In this document: positions 49,521-59,600 of the stretch, one piece after another
Numbering within the stretch: position 1 is the first letter of the stretch
Layout: the number at the start of each line of letters is the position of its first letter
Assembly (NCBI RefSeq): GCF_037126465.1
Contig: NC_088210.1
Span: 12,732,011-12,796,010 of the forward strand
Reading direction: 5' to 3'
From: Ornithodoros turicata
Lineage: Eukaryota; Arthropoda; Arachnida; Ixodida; Argasidae
Length of the DNA stretch: 64,000 nucleotides
Program-made: the position numbers and the translations under genes
The notes under the pieces: model-generated
Database searches by the model: none
The model's input: only the letters and a program-made list of their open reading frames with translations
What the model was told of the DNA's origin: nothing

Positions 49521-49868
49521 TTACGGCCTCGACGCATTACAGAGATGTTGGGTAGCAAACTTATTAGAAACCACATTACATTACAGCCTCATTTTATTAT
49601 CATTAATACAAATTACGTTATTTTCGCTCGATTATTATTAATTATTACAAAGATTATTATCTTCGCATACAATGGTTTTTAATAGAATTATAATTACAAA
49701 TTAGCATTGCAAAGTAGCATTCTGCACTCAAAGAGATATAAAAGTTGTTATTACGACAGTAATTAGAGTGTTATTGCAAAATATTTCATTCTGCATTCAA
49801 ACCAAGAAGATGCAGAGATGAGTACACAAGCACGCCATAATGTAAAAGCCTGAGTCTGGACACACAGA
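49521..49868. other. No gene; TTATTATTA/ATTACA-rich
   Basis: Repeated ATTACA and ATTATTAAT motifs (49550-49790) suggest a decayed hAT-like element without visible ends. Confidence 0.4.
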
Positions 49869-49965
49869 GGGGGGTGGGGGGTTATATTTATTAGATCAAA
49901 GGAAAAAAAAAAACGGGGGGGAAAGGTCAGCCAAACCGGACGTCGGCTTGCTATTCCGCAAAGCA
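49869..49965 (-). mobile_element. LINE 3' tail, minus strand
   Basis: GGGGGGTGGGGGG, TTATATTTATTAG, an A/G run, GAAAGGTCAGCCAAACCGG, CGGCTTGCTATTCCGC. Confidence 0.65.
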
Positions 49966-50059
49966 GAAAAAAATAAATGAAAGACGAATAAGATAAATAA
50001 AAAGAAAGGATTTAGAAAATAATGGATAAACTAACAAACGTTGAATGAAGGACGAGGTG

Positions 50060-50277
50060 CACTCTTAAAAATGAACTTCACCGCATAGCACGCTCCTAGC
50101 GAACCATCATCTCGAGCGATACCGTTATCTGCCCTGATTTGTTGAAAAGGGGAGGCGTACGCCTTTTTTGTGACAATTATGCAGTTCATAATTGTCACAA
50201 AAAAGGCGTACACGCCTCCCGTTTTTAACAAATATGGGCTGAAAACAATGTCAATCGAAATGATGGTTGGACTACAG
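50060..50277. mobile_element. Palindromic MITE, subfamily A, right end worn
   Basis: CACTCTTAAAAATGAACTTC and the core GTGACAATTATGCAG / CATAATTGTCAC are intact. The right arm decays after GGGCTGAAAAC and stops at GATGGTTGG without a terminus. Confidence 0.8.
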
Positions 50278-50464
50278 GGGAAGTAACGGCCGTTCCGGGA
50301 ACGGACCTAAGGTTTGCCACCTGACTATGGTATAAGCTATGTGCAACACGTGTTTCTTATCATCCAGGTGTCTACTGTTATAATCCGATCTAAGTAGCCC
50401 TAATTCAGCAACTGAAGACCAGAACCTCAAGTGAACTTATACCTGAGTACCTACCTGAATACCA

Positions 50465-50498
<34 letters not shown>

Positions 50499-50636
50499 AC
50501 TGTATAGTGGTACGAACTTTCGAAACTGGACGGAAGCGGAGAATCAGGAACGAAATCCTTCTGACTGATTGATAAAAGAAAAATAAATAAACCCTTCCTT
50601 GATACCTCCCTGATGACAGCCTGCACGGCGACTATA
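50278..50636. other. No gene; (GA)n at 50474-50496
   Basis: Apart from the GT/GA dinucleotide run, nothing recognised. Confidence 0.45.
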
Positions 50637-50818
50637 CACTCTAAAAACAGAGGGGAGGGGGGTGATGCCGAAATAGCTTGATGTTGTTGGCTGCACACGA
50701 GTGGGCATCGTCACAATCACAGCAAAAAAAAAAAAAAGATATGATGGAGGATCGAGGATGACGGGTGGACATGCGTGGAGGGTGCGTGAGTTCGTCAGGG
50801 AGTGCAAAAGGCAACAGA
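50637..50818 (+). mobile_element. G-run repeat, copy 3
   Basis: CACTCTAAAAACAGAGGGGA, GCTTGATGTTGTTGGC, GGGCATCGTCACAATCACAG, A14, GATGGAGGATCGAGGATGAC to GGGAGTGCAAA. Same orientation as 28048. Confidence 0.65.
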
Positions 50819-51053
50819 ACTCCAAAACACAACGTCATCACATAACACGCTCTTAGCCAATCATCATCCCGAATGACAGACTTCTGCCCCTGATAGGTTA
50901 AAAACGGGAGGCGTACGCCTTTTTGGAACACTTATGCAGTTCCAAAAAAGTCGTACGCGCAGCGCTTCCCACGAATCGGCAGTGATGAAGGTATCATTCT
51001 CTTCAGTGGATGGCCTTCACCGTGCTATGTGGTGAAGTTCGTTTTTCAGAGTC
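50819..51053. mobile_element. Palindromic MITE, diverged
   Basis: AACTCCAAAACACAACGTCA at the left, CGGGAGGCGTACGCC / AAAAAAGTCGTACGC in the core, GGTGAAGTTCGTTTTTCAGAG at the right. Arms about 75 percent complementary. Confidence 0.65.
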
Positions 51054-51149
51054 TTATAGTGAATGAGCGCTGTCTTTTTCTGTATTTCTCTATAGCTTGC
51101 TGTGTCCTGTGTTTTTTCTTCTCGTTGTTGTTTTGGTTTGTCTTTGCTT

Positions 51150-51230
51150 TTTGGGAATAGCATGCCTCTAGTATGGCTAACCTTTCCTTTTTTTTTCTCC
51201 ATTAAACATATATCCCCCTCCCCCTTCTTC
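51150..51230 (+). mobile_element. LINE 3' tail
   Basis: GGGAATAGCATGCCTC, TATGGCTAACCTTTCC, ATTAAACATATATCCCCC. Confidence 0.6.
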
Positions 51231-51435
51231 TTTGCAGTCTTAGAAACTCCGCATACCGACCATCTCACAATACAGGGAGCGATGTGGTGGTGAATGGGTG
51301 TGGCGCGGTGGTGATGTGGTAACGTTGCGTGCACGAGCGATTTGCCTGCCTATATAGAGGCGCATTGCTCGGGGGAGAGGGAATCGACAGCGAGGGGAAG
51401 GGAAGACCGGTTAAATTATTGGCTTATTAGCAGCT

Positions 51436-51752
51436 TGCACTCGAAAAACAGAACTTCACCACATAGCACGGCGAACGGCCAACCATTGCACAGAATGATA
51501 CCTTTATCACTCCCGATTTTTGGAAAGCGCCGGACGTACGCCTTTTTTGGAACTACATAAGTGTTCCAAAAAGGCGTATGCCTCTTGTGTTTAACCAGTC
51601 AGGGGCAGAACGATGTCACTCGGGATGGTGATTGGCTAAGGTGGATTGATCGTTTATTTGCCGTCAGCAATAATGCATACAATGCAATGTGGGACTGCCA
51701 GGACACGCCTGTTAAGCGCGCTATGTGGTGAAGTTCTGTTTTTAAAGTGTGG
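51436..51752. mobile_element. Palindromic MITE with insertion in the right arm
   Basis: CACTCGAAAAACAGAACTTC, GATACCTTTATCACTCCCG, core GGACGTACGCC...AAAAAGGCGTATGCC. The right arm is broken by about 70 bp (from GTGGATTGATCG to CACGCCTG, near 51641-51710) and resumes with GCGCGCTATGTGGTGAAG. Confidence 0.7.
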
Positions 51753-51945
51753 TCTCCTCCAGTTTCAAGAAAGTGGAAGGTGTGCCCCCATTTTTTGGAA
51801 ACCTTTCCTTTACCTGTCACAAAAAGGCGTAACCTCCACTCGCTCCTCACGTCACGAATGATAACACCGTTATCATTCGTGACGAGGCAGGACTTCAGCG
51901 CGCGTTATGTGGTGGATTTCCCTTTCTTATTGGAGCATCTAGTGA
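51753..51945. mobile_element. Diverged MITE-like palindrome
   Basis: TCACGAATGATAACACCG and CGGTTATCATTCGTGACGAG form a short exact hairpin at 51850-51886. GTGGTGGATTTCCC, CAAAAAGGCGTAACC and CGCGTTATGTGG link it to the MITE family. Confidence 0.5.
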
Positions 51946-53301
51946 TAAGATAAGGTGAATAATTAATACCGTGCGCTGTAAAGCACTCTGCGCAGTATAT
52001 GTGAAACAGGATTTAAGTAAGCGAAGTCCTGCCGGAGTTCCAACAACGCTGCTGCAATTTGTAATAGCCCAACCAGAAATCCTGGCCTTCCAAGCCATTC
52101 CCCAGGCAGTTCACGAAGGCAGGCCAGATAACCCCTAGGCGCAAACATAATTTATTTCGGCCTGGATTTTCCTTCAATGAACGTGATCCCGTTAAAAACA
52201 TGGTAAGCGCATCGCTCCTTGACACATCTATCTATCTATGCATCGCATAATGCTGGTGTATACTCTGCATCGGTGCCCAAACTTTATTTCTGAGGGATTT
52301 GCGGGTGCAACAAGTCATAAAGAATGCGTGACACTTGAAGCTCCAGGAAGACTATTATGTTAGATAACGTTCTGGTACTGATGAGCTATACATCGGCTTC
52401 GCCGTGTATAGACGGTATAAATCAATGCCGAATATCCCAATATCCAAAATATCGCAAAAATAGGAACTTTCAGAATCGACAATCTCGTCAATGATGAATG
52501 GAGTGCTCAAAATAATTTTTGTCTTTTCTCTTTTTCTTTCGAACTGTTTTAGCTGCCAGATTTTTGTTTTCGCAAACTAGTGCACAACATGTAAAATGTT
52601 GTCTCACTTAGAAACTTTATACTCCATCGACTATTACATGGGCTGCATAGGGGAATCACCCTTTATTGTACATGTATTCTAAAGGCTGAATGACAATAAA
52701 TATTGTTATGGCGCAAATTGTAAAAACAAAAAAAAAACACTCTATCGATATCCTGTAACTTCAAAGTAGTACTAAGTCAGGCCACTCTATTGCTCCTGTA
52801 GAACAAATCTATTGCTCCTGTATTGCGCCTGCAAGGCCGTTGCGCTCGTCGTCCACCGCACCACGTGACACGAGCGAGAATCGTATATATGGACGATACC
52901 AGAGGTATACGATCGTAATGTGTGGCACCGAAATGTACTAAGTTGTACTAAGTATATACACACAACGCACAAAGACCTCCCTATCCCCTACTCCTTCCTG
53001 CGGTCCTCTCTCCATCTGTCCACGTCTGTACGGCGCTCATAGCCACAGTTGCTTCGCGGCGCTAGCACGGAATAAAAAAATGTACAAATATACTCTTTCA
53101 TTCTTAAAAAAAGAAAGAGTATCTCTGTACAGCCGGGGGGGGGGGGGGGTGTAGTTCTCATCTTCCATAAACGTCATCGTTTTATGTTGTTTAACCTGTT
53201 TTTATTAGACTTGCCCTATGCGACGAATTTTTTCATTAAATTTATTAGTGGAGCTGTGTGGTGTGCAGTCCTCCTATAGCTGTCCCTGTGTTTTGCTCCT
53301 A
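51946..53301. other. No supported gene
   Basis: The minus frame 52013-52225 and others are unrecognised. CAATATCCAAAATATCGC (about 52440) is in the style of CGATATT repeats. A flank that is mirrored beyond the MITE begins near 53264. Confidence 0.4.
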
Positions 53302-53513
53302 CACTCTTGAAAATGAACTTCACTGCATAGCACGCTCCTAGCCAACCATCATCCCGAATGATGTCGTTATCTGCCCTGATTCTCGAGACTACCATCTCCA
53401 TTTTTTTCTTTTAAAATCAATCAATCAATCTGTCCTGATTTGCTGAAAACGACATCATTCGGGATAGTTGTGGGCTAGGAGCGGGCTATGCAGTGAAGTT
53501 ATTTTCAAGAGTG
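53302..53513. mobile_element. Palindromic MITE with LINE tail inserted at the centre
   Basis: CACTCTTGAAAATGAACTTC to TATTTTCAAGAGTG. The inner core (GGCGTACGCC) is missing and the 49-bp LINE X tail (53382-53430) sits in the left arm. The inverted symmetry continues outside both ends for about 35 bp. Confidence 0.8.
53382..53430 (+). mobile_element. 49-bp LINE X tail insertion with TSD
   Basis: CTCGAGACTACCATCTCC, T7, CTTTT, AAAATCAATCAATCAATC. Flanked by TGCCCTGATT (53372-53381) and TGTCCTGATT (53431-53440), a 10-bp duplication with one mismatch. Confidence 0.75.
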
Positions 53514-53544
53514 TAGGCGCAAAACACAGGGACAGGATGACTGC

Positions 53545-53626
53545 ACTTGCCCACTTGAGTGCGGCCAACAACGGCAAACTACCTCGACTCCCCCCCCCCC
53601 CCCCCCCCAATTTCTAAGAGTGTAGT
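53545..53626 (-). mobile_element. SINE/G-run fragment with C19 run
   Basis: TTGCCCACTTGAGTGCGGCC, AACAACGGCAAACTACC, C19, TTTCTAAGAGTG. Close match to 1853-1938. Confidence 0.6.
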
Positions 53627-53687
53627 TCGAAACCTAAATCAGGTACCAACTGGCCCAATCTGCCATTTTACAGAACAGCATATCCAG

Positions 53688-53740
53688 GGGGGGGGGGGGG
53701 GGGGATACGTTTAATGCAAAGTAACAAAAAAGAGAAGGGA
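53688..53740 (-). mobile_element. Partial LINE tail (G18 run)
   Basis: G18 then ATACGTTTAATGCAAAG: the terminal part of the C-run tail in minus orientation. The GGCTTGCTATTCC core is missing. Confidence 0.5.
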
Positions 53741-54404
53741 CAGGTGAAGGCATATCCAGGGCTTCTGCATGGTCCTTGAGCTACCACAAGGTACCAGGAG
53801 GCTATGTCCACTAGTCTGTAGTACCGTTTAAAGGAACAGATCGTTGTTTCTTTCAACTTATACCGTTACAGCTTCCGTTGTGTAACGTGTCTCTGTTTAT
53901 AAGCCGTCACAGAGAAGAGGCATGGCATTGGCACGGCATGGATAGCATTGCCACGGCATGGCTCAAGAGCGACAGGCTTCGATCAGGTAAGCCTTGCTCC
54001 CTGAACACTTCCCGGCCCTGATCGCACGACTCTCGTCCAGCTTAACCCTTCGCGTGCACGTGCATGACGCACGATTACGCGGCGTGCGCGAGCGCGTAAT
54101 GGAAATACATATCCCGTGTTTGGGGATTGCGGCACGCAGTATCGACCCGCACGCTAGGTGGCGTGGTGGCACCGTCGGAAAACAGGGAAAGCAACAGCGC
54201 TCTCAGTGCGCTTTTTCGAACGTTAAATGTACAACTTCGTTTCGGTTGACTCAACTGAAAACCTGTTTCACTACCACGCAAGCTGAAACATGACCCTGCC
54301 CTGCTGAAAGGTTGAATAAACTGGAGAGAGTGAGGCTCACGAAGAAGAGCGTAGTTGATCTCTTAATTAGAAATGAAAAGACAGTTAATAAATAAAGGGA
54401 GCAA
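53741..54404. other. No supported gene
   Basis: Frames at 53963-54293 on both strands are unrecognised. Confidence 0.4.
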
Positions 54405-54644
54405 CAGAATAAGCCCAAGCATGTTTTAGGATAGCGACGTTCGTTGCACGAAAACGACAGCGACGATTATTTTTCATTTCATTTTGATTTGATCGTACGT
54501 TAGGAACACGTTAGGGCCTTACGTAAGCTAAAGAGGACAGACACGTCTTCTACGTGCCTGTCGCCTTTAGCTTACGTAATGCCCTAACGGGGGTAGCGAC
54601 ATGTAAACATGTCGCTATCCTAAAACATGTTTGGGCTTATTCTG
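54405..54644. mobile_element. Nested fold-back element (240 bp)
   Basis: CAGAATAAGCCCAAGCATG to GGATAGCGAC (54405-54438) is complementary to GTCGCTATCC...TTATTCTG at the right. A second, inner palindrome (ACGTTAGGGCCTTACGTAAG / CTTACGTAATGCCCTAACG) lies at about 54500-54590. Confidence 0.75.
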
Positions 54645-55519
54645 TTTCTACCTGTAGACTGCGCAAGCCGTAAAAACTGATTTCGCATGATGTTGACTAG
54701 AGCATGGTCTCGGCGTGTGAACAAGTCCTATGACTCATCGCGCGCATTTTAGACGAAACTGATTCAAATATTAATCATCATTCAAACAGACACTTCATTA
54801 TTTTGTTACATTTTATTTTGTTTATTTTTTCCGTATCTCCATGCCTACCGACTTGAGTAAGTGTCCTTCACTTTTTGTCCCTCACTTTTATACAAAAAGT
54901 GAAGGACAGTTGATACTGCCCTCCCGTCAGGGTGTGAGACCACCTCTGAAAGTCCAGTGCAAAGCTATGACGGGAGGACATCACGTTCCACGTGACCTTC
55001 CAACGCCACTCGCTCAAACGTCGCTCACCTGCGCACTGCTGACGATAGCCCAATAAGGCCGAAACAGCTGTCCAGTGCTGGTGTGGAGACGTTTGAGACT
55101 TCTAAACACATGTTCTACGTGCAGCCAAAGAGCTTCGGCTCTTTTTCTTCCCTTAACTCCGTAGTGTTATTGCGGCACTTCATCGTCAGAATATAGTTGT
55201 TGTTGTTGCAGCAACAGAATGAGGTGAATTAATGCCTATCACAGTGGGGTACGTGTGTTGGACTGCTCCCGGATCATGGGAGTTATTGCGTGTGTGTGTG
55301 CATTGTCCGCATAGGTTCGTGGCAGGCATGTGGGGGTAATTATTTTACAACCGAAGCGAATGCTCATAAAACCGAGTCAGACACGAAGTGAATGGACACA
55401 TAGCCAAATTAAGTACGAAGAAAAAAGTTCTACAACCAACCGGAGTTGTATAGACAGCAGGATACGCGTGCAGCTTATGTAAGGATATAAACATATGTAG
55501 ATATGAACGATTAACGATG
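54645..55519. other. No gene; two adjacent hairpins
   Basis: GTCCTTCACTTTTTG / CAAAAAGTGAAGGAC (54863-54908) and CCTCCCGTCA / TGACGGGAGG (about 54920-54978). The rest is unassigned; frame 54841-55056 is driven by the hairpins. Confidence 0.45.
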
Positions 55520-55805
55520 AGTGAGCAAAAATGTAAGAGTGAAAGGAGGATGAGTGAGAGAGAGTGGCTGGTTTGTCCCTTCAGATGACGCACCCTGGAA
55601 GTCGCTGAGAAGGCGTGTTTGCTTAGCTCAATTGGTAGAGCCCTGGACCGGCAATCCAGAAGATGTGGGTTCGAGTCCTACAGCCTGGCTAACCTTTTCA
55701 GTGACTTTCATCTCTCATCGTTAATTTCTTAGGCAAATTGAGGCTTTGTATGTATTTGTCCCTTCTATGTTGTTCCAGCCTCAGAACATCAGTTCTTTCA
55801 TGTGT
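55520..55805 (+). mobile_element. SINE-like repeat T, copy 3
   Basis: Same unit as 39102 but on the plus strand. The tRNA-like part starts GTTTGCTTAGCTCAATTGG at 55617. The anticodon loop is CCGGCAA (GGC), and the T arm is GGTTCGAGTCC. The body ends with GCCTCAGAACATCAGTTC. Confidence 0.7.
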
Positions 55806-56154
55806 AGATATATTCATACGGATCAGAATATGAAGTAGCTCACGCTTTGTTTGATGCCGTCTCTTGTGTTATTTTCAGGCGTATACTTATGCAGCTTCGA
55901 AACTACTCGGATATATTTGGTTTGGAAGAAACATCGATTGGATTTCAAAATTCGAATATGGAATTTCTTATTCCATTTAGAAATCGAATCGAATATAAGA
56001 TTTATTCGCTTCGCTATTCGAAAAATGCGAATATTCGCACATGCCTACTTCGTCGTGAGGTCAAATGCCGCCAAAGTTCCGCTCTTGTTACAGAATCATA
56101 TATTTTATTTAGATTTATTTAGATATACTACAAACCCATCAAAGGGTTCAAGTA
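55806..56154. other. No gene; GAATCGAATA-rich
   Basis: Repeated TTCGAATA/GAATCGAAT and GCGAATATTCGC motifs (55930-56045) suggest a hAT-like remnant. Confidence 0.4.
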
Positions 56155-56403
56155 CACTCTTAAAAATGAACTTCACCGCATAGCACGCTCCTAGCCAACC
56201 ATTGTCTCGAATGATATCGTTATCTGCCCTGATTTGTTGAAAACGGGGGGCGTACGCCTTTTCTGTGACAATTATGAACAGCATAAGTGTCACAGAAATG
56301 GCGTACGCCTCCCGTTTTCAACAAATCAGGGCAGATAGCGATATCATTCAAGATGATGGTTGGCTAGGAGCGTGCTATGCGGTGAAGTTCATTTTTAAGA
56401 GTA
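56155..56403. mobile_element. Palindromic MITE, subfamily A (near-perfect)
   Basis: 249 bp, the same length as the copy at 41399 and almost the same sequence. TA on both sides. Both arms read as an open frame (56105-56293 minus, 56265-56447 plus). Confidence 0.95.
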
Positions 56404-56697
56404 TAGGGTGGGCCATAACATTTCACTCAAAAATGCACTCAGAATAGACACACAGACAACTGCAAGCACATGCATACAAATACAAGAGTGTGAAACATTT
56501 GGTCAGACTCAGGTGATTCCGTCAACAAACTGCTGTAATTTGGTTACCTTATGTACGGCCTGTGGCAACGAATTCCAATCGCGAATAGTGCTTGAAAAAA
56601 AACGAATACCTGAAACAATCTACGCGATATATATAAAGAAAATTTATTACATTAACCTGATGATATGTACAGTGCAAGTAGTAAATAACAGTGGTAT
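56404..56697. other. No supported gene
   Basis: Nothing recognised. Confidence 0.4.
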
Positions 56698-56850
56698 ATA
56701 CAGTGAAGCCGGTTAATAACATGCAACGGATGACAGTGGTATATACAGAGAAACCAGTTGATAACATAGAACGAATAACAGCAGTATATACAGAGTAACC
56801 AGTTAATAACATACAATGAATAAACAGTGGTAGATAAAAAGAGACAGCGA
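56698..56850. repeat. 45-bp tandem repeat (about 3.4 units)
   Basis: ACAGTGGTATATACAGAGAA, ACCAGTTAATAACATACAAC and GAATG make the unit; starts at 56698, 56743, 56788 and 56834. As 45 is a multiple of 3, the minus strand reads as a repeated 15-residue peptide. Confidence 0.85.
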
Positions 56851-58229
56851 AGAACAGCGCATACAATGAACCAGTGAAGGACATTACATTACATTACATA
56901 CATTATATACATTGCATTACATTACATGCAATGAACCACTGACACTATGAGGAAGAAATCCTATACAGTGCTAAATTACTGAAGAGAGAGGACTAAGAAG
57001 GAAAGATACGACCAGCTTTCATTTGATGTTTTAACACTGTATGAAGGAGAGTTTTAAGACAACTCAACAGTGCGTGAAAAATATTAAGGAATTTTTCACG
57101 GTGAAAACGTTCGTGGCTAGCCACGTCAATGAGAAAGCAGTGAGGTCCAAGTGGTGCAACTCACGGGTCAGAAAGTTTCGTACCTCACCACGAAGGGATG
57201 CTACAGCTGCCAGGACTGGAAGGAACCTCGCGATATATGATACGAGGCTGCAACACTTCGCATACAACATGCCCATGCATACTCCGCGTATAGAACTTCG
57301 AGCGAAAAAGACTTTTCATCGGCGAATTTCGCCGCTGATATATGGCTTCGACAGTAGGTGATCCGAGTAGCTCACCCTTTCAAAAATACGTATCCGCACG
57401 TACTGTGGTGCAATAAGTTCCTAAACCAGAACAATGAACTCCTGTGGCATTCAGTGTATCACGTTCTTAGTGCGGTCTGCATCACATTATAAACGGCGTA
57501 CCACTACGTTGCTTCACTTCCGCTTCATTCATTTGCCATTCATTTCCTAGCGGTCGCTTAGAAGGCTGCTTGTATGACTTCTGTTTTAGTAATAAACATT
57601 GTATTGTTTTTGTATGTTTGTTTATAAAGAAAAAAAAGGAGAAATTGAACTCGTCGCCCGACTTGCTGGTCAGGATGTTGTTTATTACTCATGTAGATAA
57701 CACATTAAGACACTCACACATAATTACAAGACATAACTAACTGCAACTGCTGCTATTGCTGCTCTGCTACTCCTAACATAAATTCTCCCCCCCCCCCCAA
57801 ACCCCAAAAATACTTCTCATGTGCTCTGCTTGCATATTCGCTATTCACATGTTCGCTATTCAGAAGTCCACTATTAACATTGTTTTGTTTGTTTGTTTGT
57901 AAGAAAAACAAGGAGACAAAAACAAGTAACAAAAAAAAAAAACAAGGAGAAATTGAACTCGTCTCCCGACTTGTTCTGCTACTCCTAACAAAAATTATCA
58001 CCCCACCCCACCCCCCAAAACTACTTCCCAGGTCCTCTACTCTCAAGTTCGCTATTCACTATTAACATTGTATTGTATTGTATTGTACTGTATTTCATAT
58101 ATGTAATGATATGGGATACCGCAGCAGCAGAGGTAGAACACCCCATGTTATCGTAATCGTGTATTTCTTGTTGTTTTAACAATACCAGAAAGGTTGTAAT
58201 TTAGGCTGAATTTCCTATGAATTATAGAA
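56851..58229. other. No gene; simple repeats
   Basis: (ATTAC)n at 56882-56935, C10 at 57787-57796, C/A-rich at 57999-58018, (TATTG)n near 58070. Two related stretches containing AAGGAGAAATTGAACTCGTC lie at 57637 and 57940. The frame 57041-57361 (106 codons) is basic and unrecognised. Confidence 0.4.
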
Positions 58230-58290
58230 AGATAAAAAAACACTAAAGCTTCTGTTTATTACAGCACAAGCTCTCATGCAGTGCACTACA
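58230..58290. mobile_element. Single arm of the AAGCTTTC fold-back family
   Basis: AAACACTAAAGCTTCTG, ACAAGCTCTCATGCAGTGCA, TACATTTCATCAGG correspond to the left arm at 21770-21830. Confidence 0.5.
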
Positions 58291-59183
58291 TTTCATCAGG
58301 TTCGTTCACCGTATACATACTTGACAAAAAGTTTCCAAATTCCCCGACTGCCATTACAAAAAGAAAAAAGAATGGATGTCAATTTGGAAGCATCTGGGCC
58401 GCCTTGCCCCCAAACACACACAAAATGGTATCGTGGTCGGTTCCGGGTAATTTCCGACAACGCGAAACGCGAATTACATTCTATCTTGTTCTGTCACTTT
58501 CTGATTCCATGTGCGTGGCTATCGCAGACGACAGCATCAACGTTTATATTATTATTAGCTATGTCGGTGTGAGAAGAGCTTAGGACACCAATTGAATAGC
58601 TCTCTGCAATAACGATGTAAACGAATTTACATCGCTTTCATAAGAAATGTTTTAAATAAATACAGACCCGCTTTACATCGGTATGATAAAATTTTGCAGT
58701 GCTGCATAAGAACAAATTGGTGCAGAAACTCCAGTTTCAGAAACGCTGTAATGCCTGGTGGCGCTCATAGGCGGCGCCTACGCAATAGCAGACGACGCAA
58801 CACTAGCAGACGACAGCAAGTGCTCGGAGGGCCCCTACGGCGTTGTATTTTATCCGTATAGAGAGCTCACAGAGCAGCTTCTCATCGGAGTCCTTTCCTA
58901 AGGATTCCGACAGTCAGAATGGAGACTCAAGAAACTCAAAAAACCGTTCAAGGAAGCTCCAGTATCATCGGTGCTAAGACGTATACCCCATTAATTTTAA
59001 GGGCAGACCGGAGCAGTTGCCGACCGAGCCGCAACCGAGTCCATGAGTGCTGGCGAAAAAAAGCCAACGTTGGCCAACGAAAAGCCAATCTATCTCATCC
59101 TCCTTTCATCGTTTCCTAGTTTATCCTTTATTGCGTACTCTTTGTTATCTGCTTATTTATTGATCTTTCTTTCTTTTTTCCTT
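58291..59183. other. No supported gene
   Basis: Frames at 58276-58583 and 58919-59119 are unrecognised. GCAGACGAC motifs occur at 58789 and 58807. Confidence 0.4.
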
Positions 59184-59275
59184 GCGGAATAGCAAACCGA
59201 CGTCCCGTTTGGCTGACCTTCCCTCCCCATTCGTTTCTTTGTTCTAATATACGTACATATCATACCCCCCCTAGG
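59184..59275 (+). mobile_element. LINE 3' tail
   Basis: TGCGGAATAGCAAACCGACG, TTGGCTGACCTTCCC, CTAATATACGTACATATCAT, CCCCCC. Confidence 0.6.
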
Positions 59276-59339
59276 ATGGGCTTACGTTTCTGAGATATAT
59301 TGCATCACGAATCCGGGAAGTTGTTTATATGTATGGGCG

Positions 59340-59600
59340 CAGTCAATTAAAGATATGAGTCTGAAATGGTGGACGAAGCATCTGTTCCACGTGTGGTGTG
59401 CGCGGTGATCTCCATCACATCCTCCAGGTCTGCGGACAGTACGATCGCGAGTGCGCCCTCATGGAAATTGCTCTGCAACGCGTCGATCAACGCCAGTTCG
59501 ACTTAGCCAAAATTCTCGGGCCATGGTCGGACTCCTCACATCTGATGCAGGGCCAGTCGTTGCTGAGTTCCTCTCCAGCACTGGACTAATGAACGAACTC
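59340..59600 (+). pseudogene. LINE ORF2 C-terminal relic
   Basis: The frame holding C-STCGV then RGDLHHILQVCGQYDRE, FDLAKILGPWS and a last hydrophobic helix matches the end of I/Jockey-type ORF2 (C-x2-C...H.L..C, then LLGPW). A one-base change near the end shifts the last ten or so codons out of the 59398-59589 frame. No C-run tail; a short AT-rich UTR with AATAAA at 59637 follows. Confidence 0.65.

Noticed and set aside
28537..56403. CRISPR-like array from the regularly recurring CACTCTTAA repeats
   Set aside because: The units are palindromic TEs with TA flanks, irregular spacing and no spacers of uniform length; the genome is eukaryotic.
57041..57361. Basic 106-codon frame as a nucleic-acid binding protein
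   Set aside because: No recognisable motif and no supporting context; composition alone is not evidence.
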